Part shown: positions 8,438 to 16,300 of the stretch, piece by piece | Numbering within the stretch: the stretch's first letter is position 1 | Layout: every line of letters begins with the position of its first letter | Assembly: GCF_021341785.1 (NCBI RefSeq) | Contig: NZ_JAJTTF010000003.1 | Coordinates: forward strand, 186,001-250,000 | Origin: Microbacterium sp. Au-Mic1 | Lineage (GTDB): Bacteria; Actinomycetota; Actinomycetes; Actinomycetales; Microbacteriaceae | Direction of reading: 5' to 3' | DNA length: 64,000 nucleotides | Program-made: the position numbers and the translations under genes | Notes under the pieces: generated by a model | Databases searched by the model: none | The model's input: only the letters and a program-made list of their open reading frames with translations | Told to the model about the DNA's origin: nothing

Positions 8438-9294
8438 AACAGCCCGGCGTCCGGTCGGGGCGAGGCCACCGCGGTCGCGTCGGTGACGATCGCCGCCTCC
8501 TTCGCGAACGCGATCACCTCGGTGCCGTGTGCGAGCTTGGCGGGATGCGGGCCGGCGGCGAGGATGCGGGGCAGGGCATCGGCCGGAAGCGGAGCATTCG
8601 ACGCCGCGAGCACGAGGTTGCCGAACCGGCGACCCTTCAGGATCTGGGCGTCGGCGAGGATCGCGACCTCCGGCAGCACCGCGCGGATCGTCGCGACCTG
8701 CCGGCGGGCGAACGCGAGCCCCGGGCCGTCCGCGACGTTCACGAGCAGCACGCCGGCGGGCCCGAGCAGCTGTGCGAGCTCGGTGTAGAACTCGACGCTG
8801 GTGAGGTGCGCGGGGGTCTGCGCGCCCGAGTACACGTCGGCGACGACGAGGTCGACGGCTCCGGTCAGGGCCGGCGGAAGACGGCGCACGCCTTCGCGGG
8901 CGTCGCCGATGCGGATCCGGATCGCGGCGCCGCGGGGCAGCGGCAGGTGCTCGCGCACCAGCTCGACCAGCGGCGCCTCCAATTCGATCACCTGCTGCCG
9001 GGATCCGGGACGGGTGGCCGCGATGTAGCGCGGGACGGTCAGAGCGCCTGCCCCCAGGTGCACCGCGGTGATCGCCGCGCCGGGGGAGGCGAGCTGGTCG
9101 ATGAGGGCGCCCATGCGCACGATGTACTCGAAGTGCAGGTGCGTCGGGTCCGCGAGGTCCACATGCGACTGCGGGGTCTCGTCGATGAGCAGCTCGAAGC
9201 CGCCGCCGAACTCCGCGGGGACCACGCGGGCGATCCCGCCGGATCCCAGTCGCGCCGCCGGATGCTCGGTGTCCTTCGCGCGTGCTCTGCCCAT
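8428..9294 (-). CDS. Spermidine synthase-like methyltransferase-fold protein
   Basis: 288-residue protein resembling the stand-alone spermidine-synthase-like (Rossmann) proteins of actinobacteria. It has a nucleotide-binding glycine loop AVHLGAGALTVPRYIAATRPG, an acidic end of strand 2 (VIELEAPLV), IGDAREGVRRLPP, and the acidic VVADVYSGAQTP where polyamine synthases carry their catalytic Asp. Real polyamine activity is unproven; many such proteins have unknown substrates. A -10-like TAGGCT at 9301-9306 lies six bases before the ATG, which predicts a leaderless transcript. The 3' end is involved in a 21-bp tandem duplication. Confidence 0.8.
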   Translation of the reverse strand: MGRARAKDTEHPAARLGSGGIARVVPAEFGGGFELLIDETPQSHVDLADPTHLHFEYIVRMGALIDQLASPGAAITAVHLGAGALTVPRYIAATRPGSRQQVIELEAPLVELVREHLPLPRGAAIRIRIGDAREGVRRLPPALTGAVDLVVADVYSGAQTPAHLTSVEFYTELAQLLGPAGVLLVNVADGPGLAFARRQVATIRAVLPEVAILADAQILKGRRFGNLVLAASNAPLPADALPRILAAGPHPAKLAHGTEVIAFAKEAAIVTDATAVASPRPDAGLFLR

Positions 9295-9401
9295 GGGACG
9301 AGCCTAGGGCGGCACCGTCGGGCGTGCCGCCACGGACGGTTGCGGTGAGAGGAGGCGCCCTCTGGCCCGGATCACGGCTCGATCACGGCTTTGGAAGAAA
9401 C

Positions 9402-9430
9402 TTGCAGGAGTTTTGTTCATCGTGGATACT
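9402..9430 (+). promoter_or_regulatory. Sigma-A-like promoter of the sugar ABC operon
   Basis: TTGCAG (9402-9407), a 17-bp spacer and GATACT (9425-9430). Just upstream, about 9370-9390, the 10-mer gatcacggct occurs twice in tandem and could be a regulator site. The downstream leader ends in AAAGAGGAG before the ATG at 9481. Confidence 0.6.
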
Positions 9431-9480
9431 TTTTCCTACTTGGCGAGTTCGCCCTGGATTTTCAAAGAGGAGATTCCCCG

Positions 9481-10782
9481 ATGCACAAGCGCATTCTCTC
9501 CGTCGCGGCACTCGGTGTCGTGGCGACGCTGGGCCTGGCAGCCTGCTCCGGCGGCAGCACCCCCGCGGCCACCAGTGGTCCCGTCGACGGCAAGGGCAAG
9601 ACGCTCAACGTCTGGATCATGAAGGGCACCAACCCCGACTCCTCCGCGTTCTACGACGCGGTCTCCGCGGAGTTCAAGAAGGAGACCGGTGCGGAGGTGA
9701 AGTTCGAAGAGGTGCAGTGGGCCGACGCGCATGACCGCTTCGTGACCTCGATCGCCGGCGGCACCACCCCCGACGTCGCCGAGACCGGCACGACGTGGAC
9801 CGCGGAGTTCGCGGACGCCGGCGCGCTGCTGCCGATCGACAAGTACGTCGACGCCGAGAAGGGCCTCTCCAAGGACCTCGTCGAGGGCCTCAAGGTCGCG
9901 GGCACCTACGACAAGGAGCTCTACGGCATGCCCTGGTACGCCGGCGTGCGCTCGATCGTCTACCGCACCGACGTCTTCGACGAGCTCGGCCTGAAGGCCC
10001 CGACCTCCTGGGACGACATCGTCGCCGCCGGTGAGAAGATCAAGGCCGCGCACCCCGAGATGATGGCGTTCCCGGTTCCCGGCGATGCCGAGTTCCTCGT
10101 GTACCCGTGGGTCTGGGGCGCGGGCGGCGAGGTCGCCACCGAGAAGAGCGGGAAGTGGGCGAGCCAGCTCGACAGCAAGAAGTCGCAGGAGGGCATCCAG
10201 TTCTACACCGACCTGGCGCTCAAGCACGGCTTCTCCTCCGCGGGTGCGACCACCTGGAAGGAGACCGACCTGCGCGACGCGTTCAGCCAGGGCAACGTCG
10301 CGATGATGCTCTCCGGATCCTGGACGCCGAAGTCGCTCATCGAGAAGAACCCGGAGCTGAAGGGCAAGATCGGCGCGGCGGTCATCCCGGGCAAGGACGG
10401 CGGCATCGCCCCGTCGGTGCTCGGCGGCTCGCACCTGTCCATCTTCAACAACACGAAGAACCCCGACCTGGCCTGGGCGTTCACCAAGTTGATGACGACC
10501 GGCAAGTTCGCCACGCAGTGGGCCGATGAGACCGGGTACTTCCCGGGTGTGCAGTCGGCCATGACCGAAGCCCTGAAGTCGACGGATCCGCTGGTCGCGC
10601 CGTTCGCGAAGCAGATGGTGGAAGGCGGCGCCTCGGTGCCGGTGACCCCGAACTTCGGCGCCGTGCAGGCGAAGAAGACGACCAACTCGATGATCCAGGC
10701 CATTCTCAGCGGTCAGAAGGACGTCTCGACGGCGTCGAAGGACGCCGCGTCCGAGATGACCGATCTGCTGAACAAGAAGTAA
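9481..10782 (+). CDS. Sugar ABC transporter substrate-binding lipoprotein
   Basis: 433-residue family-1 extracellular solute-binding protein. The signal peptide ends in the lipobox LGLAAC, so it is anchored on the outer face of the membrane. The mature protein begins with a Ser/Thr/Ala linker and then TLNVWIMKG, the first strand of the fold, resembling chitobiose/GlcNAc binders such as DasA. The ATG at 9481 is preferred over an earlier frame because of the AAAGAGGAG ribosome site and the proper signal peptide. It heads an operon with two permeases and a NagZ-type GH3 enzyme, which supports an amino-sugar or chito-oligosaccharide ligand (inference). Confidence 0.9.
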   Translation: MHKRILSVAALGVVATLGLAACSGGSTPAATSGPVDGKGKTLNVWIMKGTNPDSSAFYDAVSAEFKKETGAEVKFEEVQWADAHDRFVTSIAGGTTPDVAETGTTWTAEFADAGALLPIDKYVDAEKGLSKDLVEGLKVAGTYDKELYGMPWYAGVRSIVYRTDVFDELGLKAPTSWDDIVAAGEKIKAAHPEMMAFPVPGDAEFLVYPWVWGAGGEVATEKSGKWASQLDSKKSQEGIQFYTDLALKHGFSSAGATTWKETDLRDAFSQGNVAMMLSGSWTPKSLIEKNPELKGKIGAAVIPGKDGGIAPSVLGGSHLSIFNNTKNPDLAWAFTKLMTTGKFATQWADETGYFPGVQSAMTEALKSTDPLVAPFAKQMVEGGASVPVTPNFGAVQAKKTTNSMIQAILSGQKDVSTASKDAASEMTDLLNKK

Positions 10783-10793
10783 CCGGATCCACC

Positions 10794-11774
10794 ATGTCCA
10801 CGGTGCACGCACCACGGTCGGCCGCGTCCTCGGAGTCTCGCTCCGGGGCCGCGGCCGGCGGCCCGCCGGCGCGGAAGAAGAAGCTCGGCTGGGTGACCGC
10901 ACGGCCCTGGCTGCTGCTCGCACCCGGCCTCTTCATCCTGGCCACGCTCATGCTGTGGCCGCTCGTCCAGGTCGTGATCTACTCGCTGCAGGACTACGGC
11001 CTGCGTGAGATCAACACGGGCCGGACCAACTTCATCGGCTTCGACAACTACGTCGAGGCCCTCACCGACAAGACCCTGTGGACCGTGGTGCTGCCGAACA
11101 CGGTCGGCTTCGCCGTCGTGTCCGTGTTCGCCACCGTCGCCGTCGGCACCCTGGTCGCCCTGCTGCTGGCCCGGCTCGGGAACGTGTGGCGCACGATCGT
11201 CGCCAGCTGCATCATGGTCGCCTGGGCGATGCCCGCCGTCACCGGCACCTATGTGTGGGTGTGGATCTTCGACGCCGACAAGGGTGTCTTCAACACCGTG
11301 CTGAAGGACCTCGGGCTCATCGACGGCCAGGTGAACTGGTTCACGAACCAGTGGTCGTTCTATGCAATCGTGCTGCTGAACGTGGTGCACCACGGCTTCC
11401 CGTTCGTCGCCGTGACCGTGCTCGCGGGTCTGCTCGGCGTCTCCCGGGAGATGCTGGAGGCCGCAGCACTGGACGGCGCCGGCGCCTGGCGGCGGTTCTG
11501 GAAGATCATCTTCCCGACCCTCAAGCCGGTGTTCTCCGTCGTGATCATCCTGTCGACGATCTGGGACTTCAAGGTCTTCGCGCAGGTCTATCTCATGCCG
11601 GGCGGCAACGGCGGCAACCGCACCGTGCTGAACCTCGGCGTGTGGTCCTACGTCGAGTCGTTCGGGCAGAACCGCTACGGCTTCGGCGCCGCGCTCGCGG
11701 TGCTGCTCACGCTGGTCCTGCTCGGGATCACGATCGTGTACATCCGCTCCCTCATGAAGGAGGACGAGCTGTGA
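10794..11774 (+). CDS. Sugar ABC transporter permease, MalF/UgpA type
   Basis: 326-residue inner-membrane permease. The N-terminus is a disordered cytoplasmic Ala/Ser-rich stretch of about 35 residues, followed by six predicted helices. The EAA loop reads EAAALDGAGAWRRFWKIIFPTLKP near residue 220, the site that docks on the shared ATPase. It starts 11 bases after the binding-protein stop and overlaps the next permease by four bases. No ATPase gene is present in this operon. Confidence 0.92.
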   Translation: MSTVHAPRSAASSESRSGAAAGGPPARKKKLGWVTARPWLLLAPGLFILATLMLWPLVQVVIYSLQDYGLREINTGRTNFIGFDNYVEALTDKTLWTVVLPNTVGFAVVSVFATVAVGTLVALLLARLGNVWRTIVASCIMVAWAMPAVTGTYVWVWIFDADKGVFNTVLKDLGLIDGQVNWFTNQWSFYAIVLLNVVHHGFPFVAVTVLAGLLGVSREMLEAAALDGAGAWRRFWKIIFPTLKPVFSVVIILSTIWDFKVFAQVYLMPGGNGGNRTVLNLGVWSYVESFGQNRYGFGAALAVLLTLVLLGITIVYIRSLMKEDEL

Positions 11775-12604
11775 AATCGCGTCACCCCGTTCTCGGCCGC
11801 ATCGGCATTGCCATCGCCGTCACCGCCGTGCTGCTGTTCACGCTGTTCCCGGTGTACTGGATGGTTTCCAGCGCCTTCGACAAGAAGGCGTCCAGCGGCG
11901 GCCAGTCGCTGCTGCCGAAGGAGTTCACCCTCGACAACTTCGCCTTCGTCCTCACGGACGGCGGCTTCGCCACCTTCCTGCGCAACTCCGTGATCGTGGC
12001 GCTGGTCACGGTGCTCGTGAGCGGCTTCGTATGCCTGCTCGCCGCGGTCGCCGTCGCGCGCTTCCGGTTCAAGTTCCGCACCGCGATCCTGCTGATGATC
12101 CTCATCGTGCAGATGGTGCCGCTCGAGGCGCTGGTGATCCCGCTGTTCCTGCAGGTGAAGAGTCTGGGACTGCTGAACAGCATCCTCGGCCTCATGGTCG
12201 TGTACGTGGCGCTCTCGCTCGCGTTCGGGATCTGGATGCTGCGCGGCTTCGTGCAGGCCGTTCCCGTCGAACTCGAGGAGGCCGCCTACATCGACGGCGC
12301 CAGCTGGTGGCGGATGTTCCGGTCGGTGCTGCTGCCCCTGGTGATGCCGGGTCTGGTGGCCACGAGCGTGTTCAGCTTCATCACGGCGTGGAACGAGTTC
12401 ATCTTCGCGATGACGATGCTGGGCGGCGCGACCGACCAGTACACGGTCTCGATCGGGCTGAAGTCGTTCTTCGGGCAGTACTCCAACGACTGGGGAAGCA
12501 TCATGGCCGCTTCCACCCTCATCACTCTGCCTGTCATGATCTTCTTCGTGATCGTGCAGCGGCGCCTGTCCTCGGGACTCGTCGCCGGAGCGGTGAAGGG
12601 ATGA
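11771..12604 (+). CDS. Sugar ABC transporter permease, MalG/UgpE type
   Basis: 277-residue permease starting at the GTG that overlaps the previous stop (GTGA). It has six predicted helices, and an EAA loop EEAAYIDGASWWRMFRSVLL lies near residue 170. It forms a heterodimer with the preceding permease. As the operon lacks an ATP-binding gene, a shared MsiK-like ATPase elsewhere in the genome is needed, as is usual for carbohydrate importers in actinobacteria. It overlaps the GH3 gene start (ATGA). Confidence 0.93.
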   Translation: MKSRHPVLGRIGIAIAVTAVLLFTLFPVYWMVSSAFDKKASSGGQSLLPKEFTLDNFAFVLTDGGFATFLRNSVIVALVTVLVSGFVCLLAAVAVARFRFKFRTAILLMILIVQMVPLEALVIPLFLQVKSLGLLNSILGLMVVYVALSLAFGIWMLRGFVQAVPVELEEAAYIDGASWWRMFRSVLLPLVMPGLVATSVFSFITAWNEFIFAMTMLGGATDQYTVSIGLKSFFGQYSNDWGSIMAASTLITLPVMIFFVIVQRRLSSGLVAGAVKG

Positions 12605-14109
12605 GCGTGACGGATCTGATCGACGACGACGTCGAGTTCGAGAGGCTGGCGAACAGCGTGCTGTGGCCGGGCTTCCTCGGCCGCACCGTGCCGGCGTGGC
12701 TGGACGCGGCGCTGCGCCGCGGGCTCGCCGGCGTGGTCTACTTCGCGCAGAACATCGGCCCCGACCTGGACGCGCTGAGCGCGGCCATCCGCGCGGCGGG
12801 CCCGCAGGCGCTCATCGGCATCGACGAGGAGGGCGGCAGCGTCACCCGCCTCGAGGCCGCGACCGGATCCACGCTGCCCGGGGCCGCGCAGCTCGGCGCA
12901 CTCGACGACGTGTTCGCGACCGCGGCGACCGGCGCGGAGCTCGCCCGTCGCGTGCGCGCCGTGGGCGCGGACGTGGTGCTGGGGCCGGTGGCCGACGTGA
13001 ACACGGATCCGCGCAACCCGGTCATCGGCGTGCGCTCCTTCGGCGCCGACGCGGACCTGGTGTCGCGTCACGTGGTCGCCGCGGTCGAGGGCATCCAGGC
13101 CGGGGGCGTGGCCGCGTGCGTCAAGCACTACCCCGGGCACGGCGACACGCACGTCGACTCGCACCACGATCTGCCGCGCATCGGCGTGGACCCGGCCGAG
13201 ATCGAGCGCGTGCACCTCGCACCGTTCCGCGCCGCGGTCGCCGCGGGCGTGGACGCCGTGATGACGGCGCACATCGTGGTGCCGGCGTGGGGCGAGGAGC
13301 CCGCCACGCTCAATCCGCGGGTGCTGGGCATGCTGCGGGATGCGGGCTTCGACGGCGTCATCATCACGGACGCCCTGGACATGGCCGCGATCCGCGAGTC
13401 GGTCGGAATCGGCGGGGGAGCGGTCCGCGCGCTCGCCGCGGGGGCGGACCTGCTCTGCATCGGCAACCCCACGAACCCCGGTGCGGCAGCGCTGCCGGAT
13501 CAGGACGAGCACGACTACCGCACCGCACGGGACGCGATCGTCGCGGCGTTGCGGGACGGATCCCTGTCCCGGGACCGCGTCGTCGAGGCCGGCGCGCGAG
13601 TGGCCCGGCTCGCGGCGAAGCTCGCCGCCCCGGCGCCGGGTGACACGGCGGACGCGGCGTCCTACGACGGCACCGGCATCGTGCGCCGCGCCCTGCACGT
13701 GCAGGGGGAGCTCACGACCGCGGGCGCGCCGTTCGTGGTCGACGCCCGCCGCAGTTCGACGCTCGCCGTCGACAGCGCGGCCGGCTACGTGTCCGAGGCG
13801 CTCGCCGGCGGCGAGGCGACGGTGCGCATCGACACGGCGCGCCTCGACGAGGTGCAGCGCGGCGCGGCGGTCGACGCCGCGGTCGCGCAGGCCCGGGGCC
13901 GGCGGATCGCACTGCTCGTGGATCGGATCGACACGGACCCGGTGCAGCGCGCTGTCGTCGCCGAGGTCGCCGCGCGCGCGGCCGACGTCGTCGCCGTGAA
14001 CGTCGGCCTCCCCGCCGAGGGCGTCGGCGTGCCGGTGATCGAGGTGGGCTCCGCCAGCAGGATCGGCGCCGAGCTCGCCCGGGAGAGGCTCGTCGGCGCC
14101 GGGCGATGA
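12601..14109 (+). CDS. GH3 beta-N-acetylhexosaminidase (NagZ-like)
   Basis: 502-residue glycoside hydrolase family 3 enzyme. It carries the NagZ signature KHYPGHGDTHVDSHHDLP at residues 175-192, including the catalytic His/Asp loop, and the nucleophile segment ITDALDM with D257. There is no signal peptide, so it acts in the cytoplasm, probably releasing GlcNAc from imported chitobiose, muropeptides or similar. Residues past about 380 form a C-terminal domain absent from the short E. coli NagZ. The ATG overlaps the permease stop, placing the enzyme in the import operon. Confidence 0.92.
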   Translation: MSVTDLIDDDVEFERLANSVLWPGFLGRTVPAWLDAALRRGLAGVVYFAQNIGPDLDALSAAIRAAGPQALIGIDEEGGSVTRLEAATGSTLPGAAQLGALDDVFATAATGAELARRVRAVGADVVLGPVADVNTDPRNPVIGVRSFGADADLVSRHVVAAVEGIQAGGVAACVKHYPGHGDTHVDSHHDLPRIGVDPAEIERVHLAPFRAAVAAGVDAVMTAHIVVPAWGEEPATLNPRVLGMLRDAGFDGVIITDALDMAAIRESVGIGGGAVRALAAGADLLCIGNPTNPGAAALPDQDEHDYRTARDAIVAALRDGSLSRDRVVEAGARVARLAAKLAAPAPGDTADAASYDGTGIVRRALHVQGELTTAGAPFVVDARRSSTLAVDSAAGYVSEALAGGEATVRIDTARLDEVQRGAAVDAAVAQARGRRIALLVDRIDTDPVQRAVVAEVAARAADVVAVNVGLPAEGVGVPVIEVGSASRIGAELARERLVGAGR

Positions 14110-14140
14110 TCCGCTCTCTTCGGGAGGCAGAGGGGGTGTG

Positions 14141-14998
14141 ATGGACGCGGATGTCTTCGGCGTCGTGCGCTCCGCTCTGCCGCGGCTGAGCGCCGCCGAG
14201 GCGCGGGTCGCCGAACGGGTGCTCGCGGATCCGACCCTCGTCGTCGACCTCGCGATCACCGATCTCGCCCGGCTCTGTCACACCTCGCTCTCGACCGTCG
14301 CCCGCTTCGCCCAGACGCTGGGCTTCAGCGGCTACCGGGAGCTGCGCGTCGCCTTCGCCGGCGCCGTCGCGCGCGCACAGGCCGAGCAGGAGCGGTTCGG
14401 CTTCGACGATGCGACCATCGACCCGGGCGACCCGGTCGAGACGGTCGCGGCCAAACTCGCGGCGAGCGAGATCGGCGCGATCGAGCACACGGTCGCAGGT
14501 CTCGACTTCGCTGCGCTCGACCGCGTCGCCGTCGCGATCGCGGGGGCGAGGCAGGTGCACCTGTTCGGGCAGGGCGCTTCGTCGCTCACCGCGCAGGACA
14601 TGCAGCTCAAACTCGCCCGGATCGGCTGCGTCGCCGTGCACTCTCCGGATCCGCACGTCGCGATCACCGGGGCGTCGCTGCTCGGGCCGGCGGATGTGGT
14701 GCTCGCGGTGTCGCACGAGGGCGCGACGGCTGAGACGATCCGTGCGGCCGAGGTCGCCCGGACGGCCGGGGCCTTCACCGTGGCACTCACCAACGCGCCG
14801 GGTTCCCCGCTCACCGCCGTCGCGGATCTGGTGCTCGGCACCCGTGCCAAGGAATCGCCGTTGAGGATGGCCGCGATGTCCAGCCGGATCGCGCAGCTGG
14901 CGGTGCTCGACCTGCTCTTCGTGCGGGTGGTGCAGCACCGGGGCGAGACGGTGACCGAGCCGTTGCGCACGACCCGCCGTGCGGTCCGCGGGGCCTGA
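14141..14998 (+). CDS. RpiR/MurR-family transcriptional regulator with SIS domain
   Basis: 285-residue regulator. The N-terminal HTH (about 1-75) includes ITDLARLCHTSLSTVARFAQ, and the C-terminal SIS sugar-phosphate isomerase-like domain (about 120-250) binds a phosphosugar (HLFGQGASSLTAQD, VSHEGATAETI). It follows the GH3 gene by 31 bases and is probably part of the same operon, regulating amino-sugar uptake in response to a sugar phosphate such as GlcNAc-6-P or MurNAc-6-P. The ATG at 14141 and the GTG at 14138 are both possible after GGGAGGCAGAGGGGG. Confidence 0.9.
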   Translation: MDADVFGVVRSALPRLSAAEARVAERVLADPTLVVDLAITDLARLCHTSLSTVARFAQTLGFSGYRELRVAFAGAVARAQAEQERFGFDDATIDPGDPVETVAAKLAASEIGAIEHTVAGLDFAALDRVAVAIAGARQVHLFGQGASSLTAQDMQLKLARIGCVAVHSPDPHVAITGASLLGPADVVLAVSHEGATAETIRAAEVARTAGAFTVALTNAPGSPLTAVADLVLGTRAKESPLRMAAMSSRIAQLAVLDLLFVRVVQHRGETVTEPLRTTRRAVRGA

Positions 14999-15035
14999 CC
15001 GCTCAGGCCGCCGGTCGCTTGTTCCCGGGCGGCGC

Positions 15036-15950
15036 TCAGTCCACGTGGTCTCGCGTGCTGCCCAGGGCGCGGGTGGCGATGCGATTGGCACGGGCGACGC
15101 AGCCACTCAGTGACAGGCCGCTGAGCACGCCCGCGAGGAAGCCCGCGGCGAAGGCGTCCCCGGCGCCGATCGTCTCGACCACGGTCGAGGGCACGGCGGG
15201 GGCGTCGGCGCGCTCGGCGCCGTCGAACGCGGTGGCGCCGTCGTCCCGCGTGATGACGAGGTGGCGGGGTCCGGGGAACATCGCGCGCAGCCGGTCCGGA
15301 TCCCCGGTGCCGAAGACGGCCTCTGCGTCGTGCGCGCTGCACTGCGCCACGTCGGCCGCCGCGAGGTATCCGCCGAGCAGCTCGCGCGCCTCGTCCTGGC
15401 GGCCCTGCCACAGCGCGGGGCGCCAGTTCACGTCGAAGCCGATCAGCCGGCCGCCGCGGTCCGCGAACAGCTCGTCCTGCGCGGCGCGGGCGCCGTCGGA
15501 CAGTGCGGGAGTGATCCCCGTGGTGTGCACGAGCGACGCCTCGGCGAGCACGCGCTCGGCGGCGGGCGTGTGCAGGGTCGCGGGGGAGATCCTGCTGCCC
15601 GCGGATCCGGCCCGGTAGTAGTGCATGACACCCTGCACCGGACCATGGCCCTCGGCGGAGAGCTCCTTCACGTACAGCCCGGTGGGGGCCGCGGGATCGA
15701 CCTCGACGGCGGACGCGTCGACGCCGTGCTGGGCCAGCTCACCGAGGAGGAAGCGTCCGAAGCCGTCATCGCCCACACGGGAGACGACGGCGGCGCGGGA
15801 GCCGGCCGAGGCCACGGCGAGTGCGACGTTCCACTCCGCGCCAGCCAGGGAGCGCTGGAACGTGCGGCTGCTCTCCAACGGACCGGCCGTCGTGGGCACG
15901 AGCGCCACCAGGCCTTCGCCGAAACAGGCGATCAACGGTGAATCGGGCAC
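15036..15950 (-). CDS. PfkB-family carbohydrate kinase
   Basis: 304-residue ribokinase-like kinase. The N-terminus begins near IACFGEGLVALVP. The substrate region is GAEWNVALAVASAGSRAAVV, and the C-terminal catalytic motif VETIGAGDAFAAGFLAG holds the base Asp and anion hole. The layout resembles 2-keto-3-deoxygluconate or sugar kinases. The frame is open further upstream, but the GTG at 15950 gives the family start; no clear ribosome site marks it, so the start is uncertain. It converges on the RpiR gene and may phosphorylate the released sugar (inference). Confidence 0.85.
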   Translation of the reverse strand: MPDSPLIACFGEGLVALVPTTAGPLESSRTFQRSLAGAEWNVALAVASAGSRAAVVSRVGDDGFGRFLLGELAQHGVDASAVEVDPAAPTGLYVKELSAEGHGPVQGVMHYYRAGSAGSRISPATLHTPAAERVLAEASLVHTTGITPALSDGARAAQDELFADRGGRLIGFDVNWRPALWQGRQDEARELLGGYLAAADVAQCSAHDAEAVFGTGDPDRLRAMFPGPRHLVITRDDGATAFDGAERADAPAVPSTVVETIGAGDAFAAGFLAGVLSGLSLSGCVARANRIATRALGSTRDHVD

Positions 15951-16106
15951 GCTCGCGACGATACCGGATCCCGGTGCCGCGCATGCAGCCACGGCGATGA
16001 TGGCGGCGCCCGCGGCCGCGAGGGCCGAGAAGGGCGGGGCCGAGGTGCAGGAGCGTCCCGCGCCCGGGGTTATACCCCCCTCGGGGCAGAAGGTCAAGAA
16101 TCGCGC

Positions 16107-16135
16107 TTGCCATGTCGCGATTTCGGAACTATAGT
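16107..16135 (+). promoter_or_regulatory. Sigma-A promoter of rpoB-rpoC
   Basis: TTGCCA (16107-16112), a 17-bp spacer and TATAGT (16130-16135), a near-consensus housekeeping promoter. It implies a start near 16142 and an untranslated leader of about 160 bases (16142-16300), in which no other gene is seen. Confidence 0.8.
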
Positions 16136-16300
16136 TGATCTTTGCGCCTCGCTCCTTCCTGCCCTCATATGGTGGTCGGCAGATTTCCGTACGTCCTCGC
16201 TCCTCGACAGAGCGCCTTCGGCGTGCGGCCGTGTGACGCGGCGCACTCACCTGACGACGAGGAATCGAGACGCCCTTCGGGGCTCACGGAGGTTATTCCC

